Assembly: GCF_021390155.1 (NCBI RefSeq)
Contig: NZ_CP089985.1
Coordinates: 3,359,001-3,423,000 of the forward strand
Direction of reading: 5' to 3'
From: Pseudomonas sp. HN11
Lineage (GTDB): Bacteria; Pseudomonadota; Gammaproteobacteria; Pseudomonadales; Pseudomonadaceae
DNA length: 64,000 nucleotides
Translations under genes and position numbers: made by a program
Shown: positions 1-9,800 of the stretch, piece after piece
Layout: the number at the start of each line of letters is the position of its first letter
How positions within the stretch are numbered: the first letter of the stretch is position 1
The notes under the pieces: generated by a model
The model's input: only the letters and a program-made list of their open reading frames with translations
The model's database searches: none
Told to the model about the DNA's origin: nothing

Positions 1-34
1 TGTCTTGTCTCTATGCCCGAAGGCGGTAATCAGG
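1..34 (-). other. Gap after cdiB copy 2; second tpsA start abuts base 1
   Basis: This is the spacer downstream of the second transporter gene. It aligns base for base with 15,561-15,594, the spacer between the first transporter gene and the exoprotein gene (shared pieces such as ATGCCC and the final TTAAAG; fixed offset 15,560). In the first copy the exoprotein ATG (CAT on the plus strand) ends at 15,561. The equivalent base here is base 1, a T, so a second exoprotein gene would have only the first base of its start codon in the window. The alignment is seen; the gene itself is inferred. Confidence 0.6.
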
Positions 35-1756
35 TTAAAGGAAAAAATCCAGGCGAAAATAGATCGGCGCTTCGCGTTCAGTGATCGCGTCCGGTCGTTC
101 CAAAGAGTGTGCAAAGGTCACTGTCGCTGCGACGTTCTTGCCGCGTGCAAACAGGTCCAGGGAGTTACTGCTCATGCGCCCGTGCTGCTCGGCGTTGTAG
201 CGGTCGTGGCTGATCACGCCGCGGTCGTAACCGAGGCTGGTGCCGTATTCGGACAACACCGGCTGCAGCCAGGCCCAGGTCACCGGGCGGCTCCAGCGCA
301 GGTCGTTGCGCCAGTAACCGCCGCTGTCGCCGGAGAGCATCTGGTCCTTGTAACCGCGAATCGACGACTGCCCGCCCAGGCTCATGCGCTGCGGGCTGAA
401 CAGCACGTCTTCGCTGTGCTGGCCGGTCATCAAACTGCTGAAACTGAACGACTCACCCCACAGTTGGAACGGGTACAAGTAGCTCACCGTGGCGGTGTAT
501 TTGCGGTAGCGCGCATCCGGCTGGCCGGGGCCTGCGTGGCGATTGGCCTGGGCGTCGAAGGCGCCGATGCCGTCCTGCATACCCAGGTCCATATTGAGAA
601 ATGAGCCGCCGATGCGTCGCCCGTGATTGATGCCGAACTGGGCTTCGCTGAGGCGGTTGCTGCTCAGGGCCAGCTTGCTGTCTTCGATGTAGTTGTTGGT
701 GCGCAGGTAAGCCACGCCCGTGCTCAGCGACGTTTTACTCAAGGCGTCACGGTGTATGACGCGCTCCAGGCGCAACTGGTGGTTCTGGCTGTCACCGGTC
801 TGCTTGAACTTGAAGTTGTTGGCTTCGGCCCGCGAGCGGTATTCGCTTTCGCTGTAGCTGTACGAGGCGGTCCACCAGCCAAACGGCAAGCTGTAATTGA
901 GCATCGAGTTGCGTGAAGTTTTCTGGTGGTCGCTCACCGCATCGTGGCCACTGCGCAGTGAGAGTTGGTCAGCCAGACCCAGCGGGTTATCCCAATCGAG
1001 GTTGGCGCCCCACTGCTGCTCGCCCGTGCTGCGCTGGCCGCCGTTATTGCGCGAGAGCCCCACGCGCCAAGGCTTTTGCGCGGTGTTTTTGACCAACACA
1101 TCGCTGCCGCCCACCGCTTTGCCTGGCGCCAGTTCCATCTGCGCCTGGTTCGATGGCAAACGGTTCAACTGGTCGACCATCTGCTCGATTTCACGCAGGT
1201 TGAGCAAGTCACCCGGCTTGCCCGGAAAACTCATCGCCAGTTGGCGGTCGGTAATGCCGCTGCCTTCGGCGCCCTTCAGCCCTTCCAGCTTGCCCTCGAC
1301 CACCTGGATTTTAAGATTGCCGCTGGAGAGATCCTGTTGCGGCAGGTAGGCACGGCTGGTGACCAGGCCTTTGGCGAGGTAGCGGTCGGTGATGACCTTG
1401 AGCAGATCATTGAGCTGAGGCACGCCCAGGCACTGGCCAATGTAGGGCTTGAGCAAGCTGTCGCGCTCGCCTTCGGAGAGAGCGTCAGCGCCGGTGAGTT
1501 CGATGGTTTTGATCAAAAAGCAACGGGTGTCTGCCGGGGCTGTCGGTTTGGCGGGGGCAGCGGTTTTGCCGGGCAGATCCTTGAGTTCTTCGAGGCGGCG
1601 TTGCTGCTCTTCGAGCAGGCGATCCTGACGATCGCGGATCAGGTCGGTGACGCCTGGTGTGTTCTGCAGGGGCGCGGCTTGGGCCATAACCGTTGTGCCC
1701 AGGCCTAAAAAAGCGGACAGCAGGCTGAGCCTGGTCCGACGTACCGAACGCCACAT
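35..1756 (-). CDS. TpsB/CdiB-type outer-membrane transporter, copy 2
   Basis: A 573-residue Omp85/FhaC-family two-partner-secretion translocator that would export a large TpsA exoprotein across the outer membrane. Visible features are a cleavable signal peptide ending near AQAA, an N-terminal helix region rich in Arg/Glu (RDRQDRLLEEQQRRLEELKD), POTRA segments at about residues 75-215, and a beta-barrel with the conserved loop motif SSIRGYKDQ (the VRGY/F signature) near residue 465. It ends in aromatic FRLDFFL, as barrel proteins do. The start is preceded by AGAGGGA. It is the same length as and nearly identical to the copy at 15,595-17,316, including its promoter. No exoprotein gene follows inside the window, but one is expected immediately to the left. 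Confidence 0.9.
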   Translation of the reverse strand: MWRSVRRTRLSLLSAFLGLGTTVMAQAAPLQNTPGVTDLIRDRQDRLLEEQQRRLEELKDLPGKTAAPAKPTAPADTRCFLIKTIELTGADALSEGERDSLLKPYIGQCLGVPQLNDLLKVITDRYLAKGLVTSRAYLPQQDLSSGNLKIQVVEGKLEGLKGAEGSGITDRQLAMSFPGKPGDLLNLREIEQMVDQLNRLPSNQAQMELAPGKAVGGSDVLVKNTAQKPWRVGLSRNNGGQRSTGEQQWGANLDWDNPLGLADQLSLRSGHDAVSDHQKTSRNSMLNYSLPFGWWTASYSYSESEYRSRAEANNFKFKQTGDSQNHQLRLERVIHRDALSKTSLSTGVAYLRTNNYIEDSKLALSSNRLSEAQFGINHGRRIGGSFLNMDLGMQDGIGAFDAQANRHAGPGQPDARYRKYTATVSYLYPFQLWGESFSFSSLMTGQHSEDVLFSPQRMSLGGQSSIRGYKDQMLSGDSGGYWRNDLRWSRPVTWAWLQPVLSEYGTSLGYDRGVISHDRYNAEQHGRMSSNSLDLFARGKNVAATVTFAHSLERPDAITEREAPIYFRLDFFL

Positions 1757-1868
1757 TTTTAGATCCCTCTAAATGGCCTTGTGCCACTACCTCTTCAGCG
1801 ATCTTAGGGTGGCGCTTTGATGGCGTCAATTAAATGTAGGAATTTGTTTCAGCGTTGAAATGTTGATA
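1757..1868 (-). repeat. Duplicated tpsB upstream region, copy 2
   Basis: These 112 bp directly upstream of the second transporter gene match 17,317-17,428 at a constant offset of 15,560 with scattered substitutions. The block holds the ribosome binding site (AGAGGGA on the minus strand) and an AT-rich stretch (TCAATTAAATGTA on the plus strand) likely to contain the promoter. Beyond about 1,868 the similarity fades. Conservation of the whole block suggests both transporter genes keep the same regulation. Confidence 0.8.
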
Positions 1869-2138
1869 TCGGACGGTGAAAGATTTTTCCTTTTCCTATC
1901 AATCAATTATCCAATAAATGGATCAAATTCGATTGAGGCAAGCATCAAGCCACTTAATTCGCAAGGCACGGTAGAGACGGGATTCTCCGCGCAACCCTAT
2001 CCCTCCGGGAGTCAACCCGGGCACCCGGATTCTCAAGACGACCGAGTGTCCCCGGGAACAGCCATCGCTGATCAATAAAGGATGTTCGCCGTGGGGGCAA
2101 AACTAGGGGCACAATTCGATCTTCTCAGGCTATAACTG

Positions 2139-2166
2139 CCGTCCTAGAGCCTAGTCAAAATGTTTT
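2139..2166 (+). repeat. 28-bp dispersed repeat, copy A
   Basis: This 28-bp sequence starts CCGTCCTAGAGCC and continues AGTCAAAATGTTTT. It recurs on the same strand at 30,953-30,980 with one mismatch (T/C at the 14th base). After it, copy A continues TTGGCG and copy B CGGCG. Two near-identical copies in unrelated non-coding contexts 28.8 kb apart look like the end of a mobile element or a short dispersed repeat. No transposase is adjacent, so this assignment is an inference. Confidence 0.5.
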
Positions 2167-2280
2167 TTGGCGATGGCTCGTAACGCGATTCAAATGGACC
2201 GGAAGATTTATTGATAGTGCTCACCAAGTTATTGTCCTGTTCGATTCCGGGCGCGGATGGGAAATTAATTTGAAGACAGG

Positions 2281-2298
2281 ATGCACCAGACGGTGCAT
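2281..2298. other. Perfect short hairpin
   Basis: ATGCACC-AGAC-GGTGCAT is a 7-bp perfect inverted repeat with a 4-base loop. It lies about 145 bp beyond the lipoprotein stop codon in the direction of its transcription. No T tract follows on either strand, so it is a poor intrinsic terminator; it might be a protein-binding palindrome or part of an element end. Confidence 0.35.
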
Positions 2299-2443
2299 GA
2301 GGCCAATACGCTGAGCTTATTGGTTGCAGAGCAAGAAGCTATCAGGGCAGCGAAAAGAAATTCAGGTTCATGGACGTGGTATTTGTCAAAACAATGTGAG
2401 TGAATCCTGTCGTCCAGGGCGAAAACGGAAGGACGTAGTCACT

Positions 2444-3052
2444 TCAACCTCCGGGAATTTCCAAATAGGCAATAACTTTCCCGAATGGCGCACTCGCCAT
2501 GCCTACCGGAACGGTCATTCCGGTGTATCCCGGTACGGGGGCGTTCACAGTCAGCACCGTCGCGCCTGGCTTATCATTATCCGCAGCGATAATCAGAAAA
2601 TATCTGCCGTCCGCGGGAGCAACGCCGGACCATTCAATTGCCAGGGGATTGTGCCCCTCCAGATGGTCGGCAACGAGATTACCCTGCGCATCGACTACCG
2701 TTACGCGTGGTTTCAGTATTGTTTTCGAAAAACCGAAACACATGTTATTGCACATCGCAATGACGTTGATGACGTAGGTTTGGCCCTTGCGCAGTTTGAA
2801 GTCGAACACCCGGTAGTTACCGGGCGCCTGACCAACCTCGAGTCGTGGGTCAGTTGCGCCGATCTCCCAGCGTTCTGGAAATAGACCACGATCAATCGGC
2901 AACGGCGTTGCACTAGCCAACTGGATGGCTTGTTCGAATGAATGTGCAATAGGCGTAGCGGACGAGCTGACGGCCTCTTGATTGATAGCTGAGTGGTTTG
3001 TACAGCCCGTTAGAAATGAAATGACAATGACAGGCAGCAGGGACTTCAACAT
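2444..3052 (-). CDS. Predicted lipoprotein of unknown function
   Basis: A 202-residue protein with a type II signal peptide: basic MLK start, hydrophobic core, and lipobox LTGC at residues 14-17, so it should be lipidated on the Cys. The mature part is probably beta-rich, with a segment resembling secreted pre-peptidase-type beta-sandwich domains (FDFKLRKGQTYVINV, residues about 85-100). Two Cys lie close together in the motif CNNMCF. It starts after AAGGAA with a good spacing. It lies between the immunity gene and the second transporter copy, on the same strand. Its coding composition is less GC-rich than its neighbours, which fits the variable part of a CDI locus. I do not recognise a named family and no function should be assumed. 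Confidence 0.7.
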   Translation of the reverse strand: MLKSLLPVIVISFLTGCTNHSAINQEAVSSSATPIAHSFEQAIQLASATPLPIDRGLFPERWEIGATDPRLEVGQAPGNYRVFDFKLRKGQTYVINVIAMCNNMCFGFSKTILKPRVTVVDAQGNLVADHLEGHNPLAIEWSGVAPADGRYFLIIAADNDKPGATVLTVNAPVPGYTGMTVPVGMASAPFGKVIAYLEIPGG

Positions 3053-3311
3053 TGATATTCCTTGGAAAAGTAGGCAGTTACTCTCAACCGTGTCGCCGCT
3101 ATTTAGGACATACCACTATAGAGGTCTGATACGGAGTCACCAAACTCAGATAGCGCGCCATACACTTCCAGTGGATTGCTACATGGGCGCATATCTGGTG
3201 GCATGCCTTGGATGGGTTGAAAAAGCTGCCCAAGCCCGAGGTCTAACAGCGTCTTACGCTGCTACTCCCATAATGCTCCACTGACCGTCAGCAACATCAA
3301 TAGATGTCACA

Positions 3312-3842
3312 TCACGTACACCGGGTAAATGCCAAGCGCAAGGCCGCACCAATATCAGCAGGGTGGCTCTGAAATGGAACGGTGACATACAGGCTTTCAC
3401 TGATGCCCTTACCGCTCCAAACCTCCAGTTTTTCATGATGACTGGGGCGAATGGTTATCTGCCCTTCCTTACTCTCGATGCTGCACTTTTTCATGTCTTT
3501 GAATAATGCACGCCGCGTTTTGTAGCCAAAGCGCTCCAACGTACTGCCCACCCACTGCTCATACCGCTGAGTGGTCAAAGCGTGGTCGTAAAGGTCTCGG
3601 TCGAACGTAGCTTCAGGATGAACCCACACATCCTTACGCGGCTCGGCAAGCACGAAGCGGCTATGAGCCAATGCATCCCATACGGCTTCACCCAGTGCCT
3701 GATCACTGATATCCGGGCTGGCATGGCATTCGATCCCTAGCGGGTCAGCTCGGCTGGTTCGATAGCCGGAGTACGTCTTGACATACACGAGCTCGTTGTT
3801 GATTCCCGCATCCGCCCAGGCGGTTTTCACAACATCATTCAT
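3312..3842 (-). CDS. cdiI: CdiI-type immunity protein
   Basis: A 176-residue soluble protein with no signal peptide or membrane segment. Its ATG lies one base after the stop codon of the giant exoprotein gene, the position of the immunity gene in every CDI locus. The segment GYRTSRADPLGIE near residues 26-38, followed by LGEAVWDALAHSR, resembles the DUF1436/CdiI-like immunity family as I remember it. The expected role is to bind and neutralise the C-terminal toxin of its own CdiA inside sister cells. Assignment rests mainly on position and on the recalled family resemblance. The 258 bp between this gene and the lipoprotein gene hold nothing I can support. Confidence 0.75.
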   Translation of the reverse strand: MNDVVKTAWADAGINNELVYVKTYSGYRTSRADPLGIECHASPDISDQALGEAVWDALAHSRFVLAEPRKDVWVHPEATFDRDLYDHALTTQRYEQWVGSTLERFGYKTRRALFKDMKKCSIESKEGQITIRPSHHEKLEVWSGKGISESLYVTVPFQSHPADIGAALRLAFTRCT

Positions 3843-3843
3843 C

Positions 3844-6800
3844 TTAATGCACCTCGGTGATTTTTACGGTCACGCCCTTGCTGCGCCCGTATTCGATTGC
3901 TTTATTAATCTGTTCCCACTGAGCGCCAGTCGTGGCTTTGGGTATTGCCACTTGCAGTTCACGAGCAGTGATCTGGCTGGCATTCACGGTCACGCCCTTC
4001 AAACCAGACTCAACAAAGTTGGCCGCCGCATCAATATTGCCCTTGAGTGACGAATAGACCTGGCGTGGATTCGCCAGCTTGGCAGCCGTTGTCGTATCAA
4101 GCGTTTTGGCACTTGTCGCGACACCGGTGATTTCGTCGAAAAAATCAAACGTCTTGAAGTTCGGCGGCAGGCGAGAACCTGGGGGTAGTTGCGTGTCTAG
4201 ATAATCCTCCCAAGGCATTCCCTGAGATTTATTTCCCTTACCCCACTCAATCCCTGTAGTTGAACGGTCAACGAAATCACCCTGACCTTTTGTACCCCCC
4301 CCGCCTTTCCCACCACCACCGCCACCGCTTTTTGCCGCATTAAACGCCGCAACGCCCAATCTAACTGCAACGACAAGCTCTGCTGCACGCTCAGGAGAAA
4401 GACCAAGCTTCGCGGCCAAAAGCTCAGCAACTGTACCGGATGTGACGCCCGCCAAGTCATTCTGAAAGCCATAATTTTCGGCAATCAGCATGTTGAGCAT
4501 TTGAGCAACTGCAGGAGGTGCAGTGGATGCCATGTCCTTGAATCTAGCCGAGGCCACCTCAGCTTCGTTGACGAGTGTCGAGATACGCGCGCAAGCGTTT
4601 TTGTCATTTGCGCAGGCCACATAGGCTTGGGCCGTCTGCTCAGCGCTCAGATCGTGATATTTCGTATAAGCATCTTCCGCACATTTTGTGTCGTTACCGC
4701 ACCCCAAGAGTTCCTTGGATGCCCGCTCCAGATCCGAATGGCTCAGATAGTTGTACTGAGTGGCATTGGCCGCGATGTTGGCCGCGATTTCCGGATCGCC
4801 TCCCGTCACTACGGCCGCCAGAACACCCAGCAGCTGAGACATCGCCATCAAGTTGACTTGAGCCTGCTGATTGCCCGGTAGGTTGGGGTTGTAGTTATCC
4901 GGCAGGACCAGGCCCGCTAGGTATTGCACCATTGCTTCGTTGGCACCACCTGCCAAGGCGCCTGTCTGGAAGTCGCCCCCCATGGCCATCGACTTCAAGC
5001 CACCCAGCAGCGCATGGGTAGCAATTTTGGTGGGGCTGCCGTCAACCAGGTTGGTGTTACCGATCTGATTGGCGGCCACGGCGCCGGCAATATTGATCAC
5101 CGAGCCCAACAGATTGTTGGCAAAGTTATCGCCCAGACTGCCGCCGTTGAATGCGGTTTGCACGACCGTTTCGGCACCGGTTTTGAGCACCACCTGGCCG
5201 GCGCTGTTCCAGTCAAAACCCAAGCTGGTCGGGTCATAGCCCATTGCCCCACCAATGCCGCCCATAAAGCCCGAGACGACGTAGCCTTTCATTGCGTCTT
5301 TGCTGGTGATGTCTTTTAACGTGCTGCCAAGATTGCCTTTGTTACTGATCACGCTATTGACAGCGTTATTCATGACCGCAGCCAGCACGGCATCGGCAAA
5401 CCCGCCGGCAAACGTACCGGCTCCTGCGCCAACCATGCCGGCACCCAGGCCAGCACCGCCGGTCACCACTGCTAGCGCGATCGCCAGCACCACCTGAGCG
5501 GCCGGGCCAAGCCCCGAATGGGAATACTTGAAGCGGGTGTGGATTTCCTCGACCCTACGCCAGTCCACATCGCCGCGTTTCTCCGCTTCCGCCAACCATG
5601 CCAATTGCGGGTCGGCCGCAACCATGGTTTCGATGACCTGGTGGACGGTCTTTTGGTTGACCTCTTTGATATCGATTTTCAAGCCGTCAACGGCGTTGAT
5701 CATCAACTCGCCCTGAGCAGTCATCTGAGTCTGACGCACGGTTTCGTCGGTGTGCCCCTTCCCCGACATTGAGGTCCAGGCCATGCTGTTCTTGGATTTC
5801 TCGTGACTCTCCTGATGCAGGTCCTTCACAGCCTCAAAGGTGATCGAACCACCACTGTCCAAGATCAAATCTTTGCCACTGTTGAGCTTGGCAACCTGGT
5901 AACGCTGATCGCCGCCGCTGACCAGTGTCAGATCACTGCCCGTGGTGATCTGGGTGCCGATATTGGTGGTTGTTGTCACCTCATCGCGTTTGGTCTGCTT
6001 GCGCCCCCATCTGCCCTTGTCCTTTTTGTCATACAGCGAATAATCGGTGTCCTGGGCCGCCAGTACGTCCAGTTTTCCAGCCGCTGCCAGGTAAGCCTCG
6101 TTGCCGGCATTGATCCGACTCGAGATCAACTCCATATCTTTGCCGGCATTGAAAGTAACGTCTTGCCCAGCGCTTACGACACTGGAAATCTGTTTGACGT
6201 GATCTTCCTGCTTTGTGACTTTCTTAGACTTGGAATACGAATGGCTTTCATCGGCAGCCGAAGCCACCGTAAGGTTTGCGCCTGCGTCAAAATCGATGTT
6301 CCGGTTTGCCTCTATCTGGCTGGCAACCACCGCCAGATCACGCCCAGCCTGGACAGAGAGGTCGCGCCCCACCGTTACATCCGAGCCGTACTGGGTAACG
6401 CTGCTGCTCTTGGCGCCGGCCACCACGCTGTTGTGCTGCTCAGCGGCCGCAATAAAGGCATCTCGGCCCGCGGTGATCTTAGTGTCACCGCCACTTTGCA
6501 ACGTGCTGCCGGTGCTGACGAAATCCCGCGCGGCCTTGATGGACAGGTCGTTCGCCGCTTCTATCCGAGCACCACTGTCGGCATACTCGTTGTGCCCGCT
6601 GTACCCTTTGTAAGCGACGTCATTGGCAACCACCGTGCGTTGAGTGATCACGTCGCCGGCGATTGCGGTCATATTGACGTCTCGCCCCGCGATAACACCG
6701 CCCGCCTTATTGACAATGTCGTTACCAGCCAGCAAATCCAGGCGGTTACCGGCCTCGATCAAACCGCTGTTGACCAGGTTATTAAACGCGGTGGCGGAAA

Positions 6801-9800
6801 GGTTGTTACTCGCCCGTAACGTACCGGCGTTATTCAGGTCCTTGCCGGCAATCAGTGTGACATCCGCGCCCTGGATCAGCGCCCCGTTCGGCGCCAGGCG
6901 ATTGGTGGCCTGGGCCAGGTAGAGCACCGGCACCAGGACTTTCTCACCATTCACCTCATGCTCTTCGAGCCAGACGATATCGTGGGTCAGCGCTGCTACC
7001 TGCTGGGAGGTCAGGCTGACACCCACCGCCAGGTCGAGCTGCTGCTTGCTCTTGATGGCGTTGTCCATCAAGTACTTGTAAAGCGCTTCGTCGGAGGTCT
7101 GGCCGTCGATAAAACGTTGACCGGTACGCTCGACCACCGCCTGCTGGATCAGCTTCTGCTCATAGAAACCGTCGCCCAGGCGTTTGGCGCTTTCATCAGG
7201 GTTGTAGCCGAGGTTCGCCAATAGATAGTCCGAACTCATGAACTGCTTGAGGTCGGTCAGCACCGGGTTGGTTTCGATCAGGTACTTCTGCGGATTGGAC
7301 CTGCCCGAGGTGTCGGGCAGACCCTGCACGCGATTAATGACCTGGCTGCCCACCGAGGGAACCACGCCCACCTGCCCTGGCAATTGGACACTGCCGGAAT
7401 CGCCCGGGGCGCTGACATTGATCACGCTGCCAGAAACACCGCCGCCCGTGGCCTGGCGGGTATTTTGTTCGAGTTGAAGATTGCTCGCTGCGATCCGCGC
7501 CGCATCGCTGAACTGCAGGTTGCGCGCCTGGATGTCATCCGCGCCCTGTTGGCGCTGGGCATTGCTGACTACCGCGCTGCCCATGCTCCAGCTCTGTGGC
7601 CCGGCACTGGTTTGGCTTGCCTGGGTCGCAGAACCGCCCTGCCCGCTCAGGCGGAACAGACCGTTTTGGCCTTCCGGCAGGCTAAAATCCCGGGACGCCA
7701 CGGGGTCCACCCGCTGCTGGACCAGGTTCGGGGGAAGTTGCGGATTCAGGTAGACGACCGTCGGCTTGACCGCGCTGCCGACCTGGGTACCGGTCCCGGT
7801 CTTCGTCGTCCCGGAGAATTGGGTATTGGCGTGCAGGTTGCTGTTGTCGATGGTGTTCTGAGCGTTGATCTGGATCGCCTGCCCGGCCTGAACTACCGAA
7901 GCAACACTGCCACCCCCGGCGGTAAACACTTTGTTATCGCTGCTCAGGGTGCCGGCCAGGATGCCGGCGGGAACGGCCACATCAGGTCCCTGGCCGAATT
8001 TGGTATTCACGGTCGTGGTTTTTTGTTTGCCGTAATCGTTGAGCTCGGTGTGAGTCCCGCCTTTGTCGGGCTCATGCACGGTCTTAGTGTATCGGTAGAC
8101 GTACTGGGAATATCGTTGCGCGTAGGCGTCCAGCGCTTCGTTCGCGTAAGTTTTGTTAGTGAAGATATTGCGCACGCCGGTATAGACCCGGTTACGGGTG
8201 AAGTTGCCGGCCTCCAACCCCAGGTTCTCGAAGGTGTCCACGTTCAGGCGAATATTCTTGCCAGCAGAAATCGTCGAAGCCGTGTTGGAAAAGCGGCCGA
8301 CATCGCCATCAATGTTTCCGGCCACCGCTAAGCTCGCGCGTGCACCGCTGATGGTCGACTCCGAGGTGTAGTTTTCAGCGATATAAAACGTGCTGCCGTT
8401 AAACGTGATATCGCCCGACACCAGCCGCTCTTTGCCGATAACTCCTTCGGTCTTGTTGTTGAAGCTGTTCGCCGACAGCGAGAAATCCCCGTCGACATTG
8501 ATCGAGGACGCCAGGTTAGTCACGCTGTTGGCGCGACCGCCATTGAGTCCCGAGATGTTCAGGTTGCCGATGCTGTAGACATCGCCGTTGTCGTTGGTGA
8601 AGTCATTGACCAGCAAGCTCATGTTGCGGCCGCTGAAGATCAGGCCGTGGTCGTTCACCAGGGTCGGCGTCTTCAGCGTCAGGTCCTGGGCCGCTCCCAG
8701 CGTGCCGGTGTTGCCGATGCCATTGGCGGTAACCGTCATGGCGCCGCCGGACGTCAGGCGCCCGGCGTTGCTCAGGCCACCGGCATTGATCGTGGTATCC
8801 CCACCACTGGCAATGGTCGTGGCAGTGCCAAGGTTCACCTGGGCCGCGCTCAGGCCCAGGGTGCCGACGCTGCTGTAGCGTCCGTTACCACCATAGGTGC
8901 CGGCCAGGGTCAGGTTGGCCGTGCCGTCACTGGCGATCAGCCCATCGTTGTTCCAATTACCGCCGTTGCCGGACAGGCTGTCGGAGGCCAGCAGTTGTCC
9001 ACCCGCCGTCTGGTTGAGCGTGTTGACGTTCACCGTCAGGCGCCCGGCCTGGATCACGCTGCTGTTGGTCCAGCTGTCCGCCGTGAGCGTCAGTCCGCCA
9101 CGGGTTACCAGGCTGCCGCCGGCATTGGTGATATTGGCGGTGCTGATATCAAAGGTGCCGTTGCCCACATGCAGCAGACTGCCGCCCAGGTTCTGGAAGC
9201 CGCTGGCATTGAGGGTCAGGTCGCTGTTGGCGGTTTCCAGCTTGCCGTTGCGGTTATCGAACAGTCCGCCGATCTGGAAGTCGGTCTTGCCGCTGGTGCC
9301 CAGTGCACGGATCTGGCCGGTCTGGTTATCGAGGCTGGCCGCCCGCGCGCTCAAACTGCTGTCGCTTTCAATCACGCCCAGGCGGTTGTTCAGCGCGCCG
9401 TTGAGGCTGAGGTCGATGCGCTGGCCGGCGATCTGCCCGTCTTTATCGCCGCTGTTGTCGAAGTTGTTGCCGCTGACCTGAACCAGGCCCTTGGCGTACA
9501 GGCCGCCGTTGCGGTTGTCGAAGTCGGCGGTGGTGATCAGGGCATCGCCGCTTTGCGCTGCAATTCGCCCACCATAGTTGTCGATCCCGCCTAGGGCGCT
9601 GAGGCTGAGGCGCTGGGCCTGGATGATGCCGCCCTGGCGATTGTTGCTCAGGTCATAGCCGTTCTTCAGCACGCCGACGATACGGACGTCGACGGCGCCC
9701 TTGACGCTGGCCAGGGTGCCGCCACGGTTATCGAGGTTGGCCGCACTGACGGTCAGGTCGCTATTCTGGGCAATCAGCCTGCCGCTCTGGTTGTCGATAT

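Larger units (their letters stand above)
1869..2443. other. Non-coding gap with element remnants
   Basis: No convincing gene is seen in this 575-bp stretch between the lipoprotein gene and the second transporter promoter. It contains a 28-bp sequence that recurs at 30,953-30,980, a short perfect hairpin at 2,281-2,298, and a 13-codon ATG reading frame at 2,174 (start MARNAIQ) ending in TGA that could be the first codons of a decayed gene. The segment GTGGGGGCAAAACTAGGGGC near 2,090 loosely resembles one at about 17,560 near the first transporter, so the duplication may once have extended this far. Confidence 0.5.

Noticed and set aside
35..1756. The second transporter gene as a decayed duplicate.
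   Set aside because: Full length, no frameshift, all barrel and POTRA landmarks present, and its promoter region is preserved.
1860..2078. Small plus-strand frame of 72 codons in the non-coding gap.
   Set aside because: No ribosome site, odd composition and no similarity to anything recognised; it lies in the shared promoter-flank sequence.
2324..2884. Plus-strand 186-codon frame opposite the lipoprotein gene.
   Set aside because: The minus-strand gene has a signal peptide, lipobox and ribosome site; the plus-strand product has none.
3254..3436. A 60-codon minus-strand frame overlapping the 3' end of the immunity gene.
   Set aside because: Mostly a shifted frame of the immunity gene; a frameshifted longer immunity protein was considered but no matching C-terminal motif supports it.
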